This document shows positions 45,101 through 51,425 of a stretch of 53,675 nt of DNA, piece after piece. Source of the DNA: Planctomycetota bacterium (GTDB taxonomy: Bacteria; Planctomycetota; Planctomycetia; Gemmatales; Gemmataceae); NCBI GenBank assembly GCA_029777335.1, contig JAKOSN010000065.1, positions 1 to 53,675 of the forward strand. Reading direction: 5' to 3'. Made by a program: the position numbers and the translations under genes. A model generated the notes under the pieces. It saw only the letters and a program-made list of their open reading frames with translations, searched no databases and was not told where the DNA came from. The stretch's first letter is position 1. Each line of letters starts with the position of its first letter.

Positions 45101-45436
45101 GACCTCCGCCGCCACCAGCGGTTTTTTGATGATGATGGCGGCGATGCAGGCAATCGCCAGCGCCAGGTCGGCTCCGAGGCGCCCCTCCAGGAGGCTTTCC
45201 ATCGAGCCATACAGGATGCGCGCACCTCCAAGTACGGCGGCAATCAGGGCGAATCGATAATCGAAGAGATTATCGGGCCAGGTGGGCAGCCAGCTCCCCG
45301 AGGCGCCGAGCCACTTGACAAACCCGGGCCAGAGATCGGCGCCAATGAGCACCCCCACCAGGGCTGTCATCAAATACAGGGACAGCGGTGGTTCACTGTG
45401 AAAAGGCTGTTCGCGCTGCGAGATCTCGCGGTGCAT
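42149..45436 (-). CDS. P1B-type metal ATPase fused to an HflK-like SPFH domain
   Basis: About 1,095 residues. Residues 1-670 are a heavy-metal-type P-type ATPase. It shows four helices before the actuator domain, TGES at 194-197, CPC at 310-312 in helix 6, phosphorylation site DKTGT at 354-358, TGD near 508 and GDGINDAP at 552-559. The usual SEHP nucleotide-site motif reads SEHL (391-394). There is no N-terminal CxxC metal domain. Helix 8 has HQLGSLLVLLNAMRLL, unlike the classic copper or zinc patterns. Residues about 700-960 are a new transmembrane helix and an HflK-like SPFH domain (NEVGVVRRFGRV, PGLHWRFPWPIEVMTRV, MITGDGDLVELQAIVTYRI) followed by coiled coil. The frame is open with no stop between the two parts. 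The start is ATG 45436; an in-frame TTG at 45526 adds 30 non-conserved residues. HflC- and HflK-like genes follow directly. Ion and partner are unknown. Confidence 0.9.
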   Translation of the reverse strand: MHREISQREQPFHSEPPLSLYLMTALVGVLIGADLWPGFVKWLGASGSWLPTWPDNLFDYRFALIAAVLGGARILYGSMESLLEGRLGADLALAIACIAAIIIKKPLVAAEVVFIGMVGEVLESFTFERTQRAIRGLLEITPRRCWLLRDGQEIRVLTSELQVGDRIVVKPGARIPADGVVLDGRSTIDTSALTGESMPVEKGPGDEVLAGSLNQLGALTIQALRVAEHTVVGQVTTLTADALQQKGKIERTADRLARYFLPVVLAMATLTFLGGLVIHGGLFGATSARERMGLMEAATIPALSVLVVACPCALILATPAAIVAALGRLAGTGVLIKGGIALERLAGVDVFAFDKTGTLTEGRLELGDLLPTAGTTAEELLRIAASAEVHSEHLLGHLLVDAARGRNLEVIPVEEFVAHPGGGVSAQLNGTRVLVGNARMLTEQGISLSPEVSQLLQQLDDSGQTPVLVARNQQILGVIGARDRVRPEAADVLTELRNLGIQRIVMLTGDRSAVARTLAEPLGIHDYHAELLPQQKADWIARCEGGKVAMVGDGINDAPALARADVGLALGGTDVAAEAGDVVLMGDPLRPLPLLLRLSRATVQVIRQNILWFAFGVNLVGVVVTAWLWPLFAPSAEWYERSPLVAVLYHQLGSLLVLLNAMRLLWFERSHGSTWQTWSARFTALNQWSERHLNVDEWLHSLTHHWRKALATLGVLVFAGYALSGLKQIESNEVGVVRRFGRVLPNDLEPGLHWRFPWPIEVMTRVEPDRVRTVEVGFRSTRALGAVVSTEGSGGWSSLHGESLRRYPEEAVMITGDGDLVELQAIVTYRISNVHEYLFGVDDSENLLRSATEAVLREAVASSTFSRLLTTQREAFQREILERLRQRCAAYGPSESEGSQGLGIRLEGVWLQELHPPPEVVPAYHEVTRAMEESERVVIQARAEVLEKEQRASSEANRASLLADVERLGIELRARTARTVFLLRLDVVTRLNWWREIELFCASWKAVNQHTPLEQAVASYRHRRAVALQVQRTVNSERLRWEILERTLPGREKVLLDASPMQAEVLYLLDQVRALAPLFAPTDRKVAPPRSPLEP

Positions 45437-45596
45437 ACCGGCGGCAGGGGGGTCAGGGTGAGGGGCAGCACGCGAAGGGCCAACAGCCTTCACTCGCGTC
45501 AACCGGCCCCTAGCTATCTCTTGCAAGGCTAGAGGGGAATGGGATAACCGTCAACCCAGCGCACGGGTGGAGGAGGGCATGCAGCCGAGGAGCCGG

Positions 45597-46010
45597 TTAG
45601 TTCGCGGTTTGCCCGTTGCTGGGAAAAATGGAGCTGCGTAACGCCGCGAGAAGTTCATTGATGGGCACGGGTTTGCAGAAATAATGATGAATCCCCATGC
45701 TCTGCAGTTGTTCCGCCTCTTCTGGCCCAGCGGCGCCTGTGCAGACGATCACCGGCATATGGGGATGCAACTCGCGCAGGCGCTGACAGAGATCAGCGCC
45801 GCTGATATCAGGAAGTTCGATGTCCAGGAGGACGGCATCAATCGGCGCCAGCGGGGTTTTCAACTGACCGATGGCATCATGTGCGCTGGCCGCCGTGAGT
45901 ACCATGTACCCGGAGCGCACCAGGATGCGCGTAAGCGCGTCTCGCGCCAGTTCGTCGTCCTCAACCAGTAGAATGGTGGGTTGACGACTTTGTGGGTCCG
46001 CCATGGTCAT
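45597..46010 (-). CDS. Single-domain response regulator
   Basis: About 137 residues consisting of one receiver domain. TILLVEDDELARDALTRIL supplies the acidic pocket, LLDIELPDISG the phosphorylated Asp63, VIVCTGAAG the threonine switch and HHYFCKPVP the conserved Lys. There is no output domain, so it probably acts as a phosphotransfer intermediate or by direct protein contact. A short N-terminal lead precedes the domain; ATG 46004 is an alternative start. No kinase gene is adjacent; the ATPase-SPFH operon begins 160 bases downstream on the same strand and could be cotranscribed. Confidence 0.9.
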   Translation of the reverse strand: MTMADPQSRQPTILLVEDDELARDALTRILVRSGYMVLTAASAHDAIGQLKTPLAPIDAVLLDIELPDISGADLCQRLRELHPHMPVIVCTGAAGPEEAEQLQSMGIHHYFCKPVPINELLAALRSSIFPSNGQTAN

Positions 46011-46142
46011 GATCCGCAATTCCCCCGAGGTCTGTGGGCTGGGATGCGACCGGAGAGGGGCTAGGTCGATCTTTTCAGTATACCCTCGCGGGGCGGGTGG
46101 TAACAACTGTTTCTGCAAAACTGTTCGCGTGGAACCGGGCAC

Positions 46143-46179
46143 GGGCAGAAGGACGCTCCCGGGGAACGTGCTCCTGCCC
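46143..46179 (-). terminator. Imperfect hairpin after the methyltransferase gene
   Basis: GGGCAGAAGGACG (46143-46155) pairs with CGTGCTCCTGCCC (46167-46179) at 11 of 13 positions with an 11-base loop. It lies 19 bases after the methyltransferase stop on the minus strand. No strong T-run follows. Confidence 0.4.
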
Positions 46180-46198
46180 CTCCCGCTCTCGCCCAGCT

Positions 46199-46963
46199 CT
46201 AGCCAACGCGCAGCGGTGCGACCGCCTCGTAAGTTTGGACGAGATACTCGGGCATCTTGGGCAACCGCTTGCCGCGGAAAGCCACGCGATCGCCCCAGCT
46301 ACTGAGCATGGTGGGTTCGAAGCCCGCCGACCACAGACCGTCCTCGACCGCCTTGCGATTCGGCGAAAACCAGTTGCTGAAGTCGCCCTTGGTCAGTTCA
46401 TCCTTGCGATAGAAGCGATACAGCGGAATACTGGCCAGGCGCTTGTCGATCGATTTCAGGGGCGACGCCTTGCCGTCAGCAAAGATCACGCGCTCATCCA
46501 GACACTGCGTTTCGAGAATCAGTGTCTCGTTGCAGACCGACCAGATGCGATCGAGCGCCAATAGAGGATATCGCAGATGGTAAAACACTCCAAAGAAGAG
46601 AACCACATCGAAGGTTCCCACGCGCTCCGGGGTCAGCGTGTAGACGCTCCCCTGCACATATTCGACCTTGCTACCGATCAACTCATGCGCGGTCTGGAAA
46701 CCAAACTGATCGGGAGGTGTCAGATCGTAGGCCACGACGCGCTTGGCGCCCCGACGTTCCGCCTCGAAGCTGTAAAACCCGTCCCAGGCGCCGATGTCGA
46801 GCACCGTGAGCCCGTCGAAGCGTTTGGGGAACTGCACCTGCTCCAGGATGTAGTTGAGCGTGGTCTGACTGAGACTCCCGGGGGTCACCAGCCCTGGTTC
46901 GATCTGAATGGAGTGATACCAGGGGCGCGATTGAATCCGTTCGAGTTTGGCGTTGCGATCCAT
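46199..46963 (-). CDS. Class I SAM-dependent methyltransferase, CmoB/DUF1698-like
   Basis: About 254 residues. RPWYHSIQIEPGLVTPG at the N-terminus and the SAM motif TVLDIGAWDGFYSFEAERRG near residue 52 resemble the CmoB/DUF1698 group. VVLFFGVFYHLRYPLLALDR is the post-II region with the usual LGVLYH-like block. CmoB itself carboxymethylates wobble uridine of tRNA, but the carboxy-SAM-specific residues cannot be confirmed by eye. A sugar or lipid O-methyltransferase is also possible. GAGGAG precedes the start at 46963 at ideal spacing. Confidence 0.82.
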   Translation of the reverse strand: MDRNAKLERIQSRPWYHSIQIEPGLVTPGSLSQTTLNYILEQVQFPKRFDGLTVLDIGAWDGFYSFEAERRGAKRVVAYDLTPPDQFGFQTAHELIGSKVEYVQGSVYTLTPERVGTFDVVLFFGVFYHLRYPLLALDRIWSVCNETLILETQCLDERVIFADGKASPLKSIDKRLASIPLYRFYRKDELTKGDFSNWFSPNRKAVEDGLWSAGFEPTMLSSWGDRVAFRGKRLPKMPEYLVQTYEAVAPLRVG

Positions 46964-47211
46964 CGACGGCTCCTCGTCCGTGAGTGTGAGCACCAGAATG
47001 GTCGGCCCCAGACATCGCCCTCGCCTGCAAGTGCAAAGGGAAGGTGTGCGCCGAAGCCATTCCGGGCGATCCTACCACACCGGGCTTGCTCACGAACAGT
47101 TCAATTCTTTGCCGGCGGGGCTTGCGCGCAAGCAGACAGTTGCCTGGGCGCACAGGGATGGTATCATGCGTCCCAGGAATCCCGTTCTGTTCTCGCCTCA
47201 AGGAGTTTGGC

Positions 47212-47511
47212 ATGGCCAAGAAGAGCGTCTGCCCGATTACCCGTCATCAGTTCTGGGAAAAGGCTGAGGCTGTGAAGATGACCCTGAACGGTCAGGAACT
47301 CATCGTTCCCACCAAGGAATTCTCCTCTGGGTCGCTCGGCTGGTACTACAACGGCAAAGCCACCGTCATGATCGACGGCGTTGCCGTGCAGGTGCAGCTC
47401 GGACTCACGTTGACCATCGTGGGGAGCAAGGAACTTCCTCCCGACCCCAATGCCACTCCTGCCCCCGCTCCCCCCGCTCCCCCCGCTACCCTGGACCAGC
47501 CCCAGAGCTAG
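47212..47511 (+). CDS. Small conserved hypothetical protein
   Basis: About 99 residues, with AAGGAG ahead of the ATG. It begins MAKKSVCPITRHQFWEKAEA and contains a compact beta-rich core (LIVPTKEFSSGSLGWYYNGK, TVMIDGVAVQVQLGLTLTIV). The Ala/Pro/Thr-rich tail (PNATPAPAPPAPPATLDQPQ) is probably disordered. The lone cysteine is near residue 7. It resembles small cytoplasmic proteins common in planctomycetes, but I do not know their role. It is upstream of the DUF4380 gene by 52 bases. Confidence 0.75.
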   Translation: MAKKSVCPITRHQFWEKAEAVKMTLNGQELIVPTKEFSSGSLGWYYNGKATVMIDGVAVQVQLGLTLTIVGSKELPPDPNATPAPAPPAPPATLDQPQS

Positions 47512-47563
47512 GAGTGCTGTCTCGCCAGTGTCCTCTCCCTCTTGCTCCTTTGAGGTATCCTCC

Positions 47564-48616
47564 GTGCGTGCATTCTCATTGCTCGACTGGCCCATCTGGT
47601 CTGTCCTGGTCGGAACCGTGCTCCCTCTGCTCGTTGTTGGCACCGTAAACGCAGCCGATCCCTCCGAGTCCCGGGTGGAAATCAAGACAGTCGCTTACAA
47701 GGGGTGGAAGAATAACCTTCTCCTCAGTAACGGCACCGTGGAAATCCTCGCCACGCTCGACGTGGGACCGCGGATCATCAGCTATCGCTTCAAGGAGGGG
47801 AAGAACGTTTTCAAGGAGTTCGCTGAGCAACTCGGAAAGGAGGGCGAGGCGACGTGGCAAAGTCGCGGCGGGCACCGACTGTGGCTGGCTCCCGAGGATC
47901 TCACGCGCACCTACTTCCCCGACAATGGTCCGGTGAAATACGAGAAAACGCGTGGAGGGGGCGTTCGCCTTCTCCCGGCTCCCGAGAAGGAATACGGCAT
48001 CCAGAAGGAGATCGAACTCCGCTTGGCCGGGACAGGAACCGCGGTCGAGGTGATTCACCGGGTGACCAACGTGGGAACCCGGGCGACGGAACTGGCGCCC
48101 TGGGGACTTACGGTGATGGCTCCGGGTGGAATGGGGATCATCCCTCTGCCGGCCAAGAAGCCCCATCCGGGCGATCCCAGGAAAGCCACCTCGCCCCGCG
48201 ATTACGCCCCGAATCAGACGATGGTGCTCTGGAGCTACTTCGATTTCAAGGATCCCCGCTGGATGTTTGGCACCCGATACATCACCCTGCGACAAGATCC
48301 CAAACGCGGGCCGACCAAGATCGGGCTCGCCCATGATATGGGATGGGTGGGCTATCTGAATGATGGCACCCTGTTTGTGAAGCATCTCTCCCGGGAAGCA
48401 GAGCAAACTTATCCCGATCGTGGTTGCAATTTCGAGACCTTCACCAATGAGGACATGCTGGAGTTGGAAAGTCTTGGATCGCTGGTGAACCTTGCCCCTG
48501 GGAAGACTGCCGTGCTGGTTGAACGATGGGAACTGCATCGCGAAGTGGGCGCTTGCCCGGATGATGAGGATGCCATCGACCGCGAGATACTACGTCGCGT
48601 GAAACATCAGAAATAG
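47564..48616 (+). CDS. Exported DUF4380 protein
   Basis: About 350 residues. A GTG start with GAGG nine bases upstream gives a hydrophobic signal (WSVLVGTVLPLLVVGTVNAA). The beta-sandwich core opens NNLLLSNGTVEILATLDVGP and RIISYRFKEGKNVFKEF, with GGHRLWLAPEDLTRTYFPDN, VIHRVTNVGTRATELAPWGL and LAHDMGWVGYLNDGTLFVKH. This is the DUF4380 family, which resembles galactose-mutarotase-like folds. It may bind or remodel sugars outside the cytoplasm. The frame is open upstream through a Pro/Leu-rich stretch that overlaps the preceding gene and is rejected. It converges with the Nudix gene. Confidence 0.85.
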   Translation: MRAFSLLDWPIWSVLVGTVLPLLVVGTVNAADPSESRVEIKTVAYKGWKNNLLLSNGTVEILATLDVGPRIISYRFKEGKNVFKEFAEQLGKEGEATWQSRGGHRLWLAPEDLTRTYFPDNGPVKYEKTRGGGVRLLPAPEKEYGIQKEIELRLAGTGTAVEVIHRVTNVGTRATELAPWGLTVMAPGGMGIIPLPAKKPHPGDPRKATSPRDYAPNQTMVLWSYFDFKDPRWMFGTRYITLRQDPKRGPTKIGLAHDMGWVGYLNDGTLFVKHLSREAEQTYPDRGCNFETFTNEDMLELESLGSLVNLAPGKTAVLVERWELHREVGACPDDEDAIDREILRRVKHQK

Positions 48617-48630
48617 TCCATCGCCCACAC

Positions 48631-48673
48631 CACCAGCCCGAAGCGCGCGTCAGGCGCGGGCTTCGGGTTGGTG
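48631..48673. terminator. Bidirectional hairpin between the DUF4380 and Nudix genes
   Basis: CACCAGCCCGAAGC (48631-48644) pairs with GCTTCGGGTTGGTG (48660-48673) over 14 positions with one G-T wobble and a 15-base loop. It begins 15 bases after the DUF4380 stop and overlaps the 3' end of the Nudix gene. Confidence 0.6.
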
Positions 48674-49090
48674 TGATGGGGGAGTCGGTTCGCGTCGGTC
48701 GAGCAGGGCTCCCCGCATGACCTCGCGGAGGCCGCGCTCGTCGATGTTCAACACCGCCTGTTCCGGGGACAGCCACCAGCGCTGACGGAACGCTCGTTCC
48801 GGCCAGGTTTCACTGACCTGGGTGACGCGCATGATAAACACCAGGACGTGGTGCGTGAATCCTCCCTTGGTGTACAGGTAACTCCCAACGGGATCACCTT
48901 CGAGAAGTCCCCCCAATCCTGCTTCTTCCCAGGCTTCCTGGAGGGCCATCTCGCCGGCACTCTTCCCAGGTTCCAGACATCCCTTTGGGATCACCCAGCG
49001 TTTCCCACTCCGCGAGGTGATCAGACAGACTCGCTCTCCTTGAACCGGAATGGCGGCTGCCTGTCGGATCAATCCATATTCGGGTGGCAT
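48650..49090 (-). CDS. Nudix hydrolase with altered Nudix box
   Basis: About 146 residues. AAAIPVQGERVCLITSRSGK and RWVIPKGCLEPGKSAGEMAL lead into the Nudix box at residues 37-59, ending QEAWEEAGL. The two metal-binding glutamates of the EExG core (55-56) and the conserved Gly are present. The first box Glu is Lys43 and the usual Arg51 is Gln. The IPKG and EPG elements resemble diphosphoinositol-polyphosphate/Ap4A-type (DIPP) members, in which the first half of the box is looser. It probably hydrolyses a nucleoside-diphosphate-linked compound. Its start region overlaps nothing; divergent from the receiver-GAF gene. Confidence 0.88.
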   Translation of the reverse strand: MPPEYGLIRQAAAIPVQGERVCLITSRSGKRWVIPKGCLEPGKSAGEMALQEAWEEAGLGGLLEGDPVGSYLYTKGGFTHHVLVFIMRVTQVSETWPERAFRQRWWLSPEQAVLNIDERGLREVMRGALLDRREPTPPSHQPEARA

Positions 49091-49278
49091 GGGTAATCCT
49101 GCTCCCAGAAGTGTCAGAAGACCTCCGCTCACATTGCAGCGAAACGCCCTCGATCGTCAAGCGTTCTTTCGCCGATTCTTCTTCTCCACATCATTCTCTC
49201 ACAAGGTCGCCGCTTTTTTTGATTCGCCGCGCCTACACTACCAGCACCGAGGATCGTCCTCTGCCGGAGAGTCTGTCG

Positions 49279-50586
49279 ATGCCAAATACCACGGAACCGC
49301 GAGCCGACTCAGGTCCCCTCCCCCCCGAAACTATCCTGGTGGTGGATGATGAGGATTCCATCCGCAAAACGTTTCGCGAATGGCTGGAGAGCGCCCACCT
49401 GAGGGTGCGCATCTTGACAGCGCCCGATGCCGAATCCGCGCTGTTGATTGCCAACGAGGAGACCGTTGATCTCGCCATTCTCGATTGGAATCTCGGGGCG
49501 GGCCACGATGGGCTCCGCCTGCTGGAGGATCTCTATCTGTTCAACCCCGATGTGGTGGCCATCATGATCACGGGGTATGCCCACCAGGCCACCCCGCTCG
49601 ATGCCATGCGCATGGGGGTGCGAGACTATCTGGACAAAAATCAGGATCTGAATCGAGCCGCGTTTCTACGCTCGGTGCAACGCCAACTGGAGCGGATCCG
49701 CCCGGCCCGTCAACAGCGTCGTCTGATGCAACAGCTCAGCCTCTTCCGCGAAACGGTCCAGAAGATTCTCCCACTGGTGGAGTCGGCCAACGCGCTGCGC
49801 GATCCTCTGTCGTTGCCCGAGGCGATCACCAGTTTGCTGCGCTTGTTGCTCCACTCCACCAGGGCCCGGGATGGCATTCTCCTGGTTCATCACCACGAAG
49901 CCGGCTCCGATCCGACCCAGATATGTCGCGCGTATAACGCTCAGGGGCGGTTGCTCTCCGAACCGCTGGCGCCCTTTTCCTCCTCACTGGCGGGGTTGGT
50001 CGCGAGCCTGGGTGAGCCGCGGAGCCTGAACAACCTGGAGCGCGACGGTGCAACCCTGACGCTCCAGCCCTTTGAACGCGGGCGCCAGTCGGTGCTTGCC
50101 GCACCCTTCCCCGCGGAGAGCGGAGTGCAGGTGATCCTCGAACTCTTCGAGAAAACCAACGCCGATGGCACCCCGGATGGCAACGGGTTCACCAGCGCGG
50201 ATCGGCAATTGCTCGCCGTGGCGTCGGAACTCGGTTCCCTCGTGCTTGGTCAGGCGTTGGTGGAACGCGCCAGCCAACGGGTGCTCTTTGATGCACTGGA
50301 GGCGGCCCTGGCAGCCTCGGATTCGCTGCATACCACCTTGCAAGGCTCCAGCGCACCTCCCCCAGAGGAACCGGTCACCCCCCAGGTGCTCGATCAGTTA
50401 CGGGCGGGGTTGCGCTCTAGCGGAGTCACTCCCAGTGAATCCGACGATACCATTCGCCTGGCCGAGGCGATCGGCGTATTGCAGCGGACGCATGGCACTC
50501 CGGCGGTCAGACACTGCCTCACCATCATCGAGAATGTGCGACACCTTCTGGACCTGGTTGTCAAGGGGGAGGAACTCGCATCGTGA
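49279..50586 (+). CDS. Receiver-GAF response regulator
   Basis: About 435 residues. The receiver domain covers about 17-140: ETILVVDDEDSIRKTFREWL, phosphorylated Asp69 in LAILDWNLG, the threonine in AIMITGYAH and Lys in VRDYLDKNQDL. A helical linker follows, then a GAF-like domain at about 210-345 (LLLHSTRARDGILLVHHHEA, QSVLAAPFPAESGVQVILEL). The C-terminal 90 residues are helical and lack a DNA-binding motif. GGAGAG precedes the ATG. Its stop overlaps the start of the subtilase gene by four bases (GTGA), so the two are translationally coupled, suggesting a signalling input for the protease. Confidence 0.88.
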   Translation: MPNTTEPRADSGPLPPETILVVDDEDSIRKTFREWLESAHLRVRILTAPDAESALLIANEETVDLAILDWNLGAGHDGLRLLEDLYLFNPDVVAIMITGYAHQATPLDAMRMGVRDYLDKNQDLNRAAFLRSVQRQLERIRPARQQRRLMQQLSLFRETVQKILPLVESANALRDPLSLPEAITSLLRLLLHSTRARDGILLVHHHEAGSDPTQICRAYNAQGRLLSEPLAPFSSSLAGLVASLGEPRSLNNLERDGATLTLQPFERGRQSVLAAPFPAESGVQVILELFEKTNADGTPDGNGFTSADRQLLAVASELGSLVLGQALVERASQRVLFDALEAALAASDSLHTTLQGSSAPPPEEPVTPQVLDQLRAGLRSSGVTPSESDDTIRLAEAIGVLQRTHGTPAVRHCLTIIENVRHLLDLVVKGEELAS

Positions 50587-51404
50587 GCGAACCGGCCTCT
50601 CCCGCCCCCGATCACTTCGCCAGCCTCCTCAACCTGGTGAAGCCCGACATCCTCCTGCGCGATCCTCGCGCCACGGGGGCTGGGGTCAAGGTCTGTGTGA
50701 TTGATAGCGGGATGGATCGGTCAGTCCTCGAAGAGCGCTGTCGCCAGCGCGGCGAGTCCCTTCCGTTTCTGGACGGGGGCGTTTTTATCAAGGGGCAGCG
50801 GGAGCCGCTCCCCTACGAGGGACGGCAAAGTTCGCCTCACGGGACCACGGTGGCCGACATCATTCTGACCCTGGCCCCGCAGGTCTCTCTGTATTCCGCG
50901 GATATCATCGGACCGCAGGGAAGCACCGAGGTCGATGTTTTGCTTGCCGCCATGCACTGGGCGATCAACGTCTGGCAATGCCATGTTCTGAATCTCTCGC
51001 TTGGAATCCCCGAGAATCGCTTGCAGCCGATTCAGCGCCGTTACCAGCTTCTTCGGCTCGTGGAGGAAGCCTATTTTCGCGACATTCTCGTCTTTGCCGC
51101 TGCCCACAACGAGCATCCGCTCACGTTAAGCTATCCCGCCCTTTTCGCGCCTCCGCTGGTATCGGTGGACAAGGGCCCCTTCACCGATCCCCTGCGGTTC
51201 GCCTATACTCTGCGCGAGCAGATTGAGTTCCGGGCATACAGCCGTGCCTATGTCGGCCCACTGGCCAATGAACCCGCGACCAGCTGGGCCACTCCGCATC
51301 TGGCCGCGATCGCCGCCCGCTTGCTATCGTTGCGACCAGGACTAAAGCCCTTCGAGATCAAAACCCTCCTTTACTGGATGGGGCTACAGCAGCAGGCCCC
51401 CTGA
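50583..51404 (+). CDS. Cytoplasmic subtilisin-like serine protease (S8)
   Basis: About 273 residues. The subtilase triad is recognisable: Asp41 in GVKVCVIDSGMD, His86 in SSPHGTTVADII, Ser234 in ATSWATPHLAAIAARLL, with oxyanion Asn176 in FAAAHNEHP. The serine motif differs from the usual GTSMA (Ala and Trp in place of Gly and Met). There is no signal peptide, prodomain or transmembrane segment, so it should act in the cytoplasm, and it is shorter than secreted subtilases. It begins GTG, overlapping the receiver-GAF stop, with GGAGG about ten bases ahead. It may process or degrade a target in response to the two-component input. It could also be a non-proteolytic subtilase-fold protein. Confidence 0.87.
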   Translation: MSEPASPAPDHFASLLNLVKPDILLRDPRATGAGVKVCVIDSGMDRSVLEERCRQRGESLPFLDGGVFIKGQREPLPYEGRQSSPHGTTVADIILTLAPQVSLYSADIIGPQGSTEVDVLLAAMHWAINVWQCHVLNLSLGIPENRLQPIQRRYQLLRLVEEAYFRDILVFAAAHNEHPLTLSYPALFAPPLVSVDKGPFTDPLRFAYTLREQIEFRAYSRAYVGPLANEPATSWATPHLAAIAARLLSLRPGLKPFEIKTLLYWMGLQQQAP

Positions 51405-51425
51405 GGCGTTGTCGCTCCCCGTGGC

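Noticed and set aside
45437..45526. TTG start giving 30 more residues on the ATPase-SPFH fusion
   Set aside because: The extra residues are Arg/Pro-rich and unlike ATPase N-termini, and no ribosome binding site precedes the TTG. ATG 45436 is preferred, though without a strong site either.
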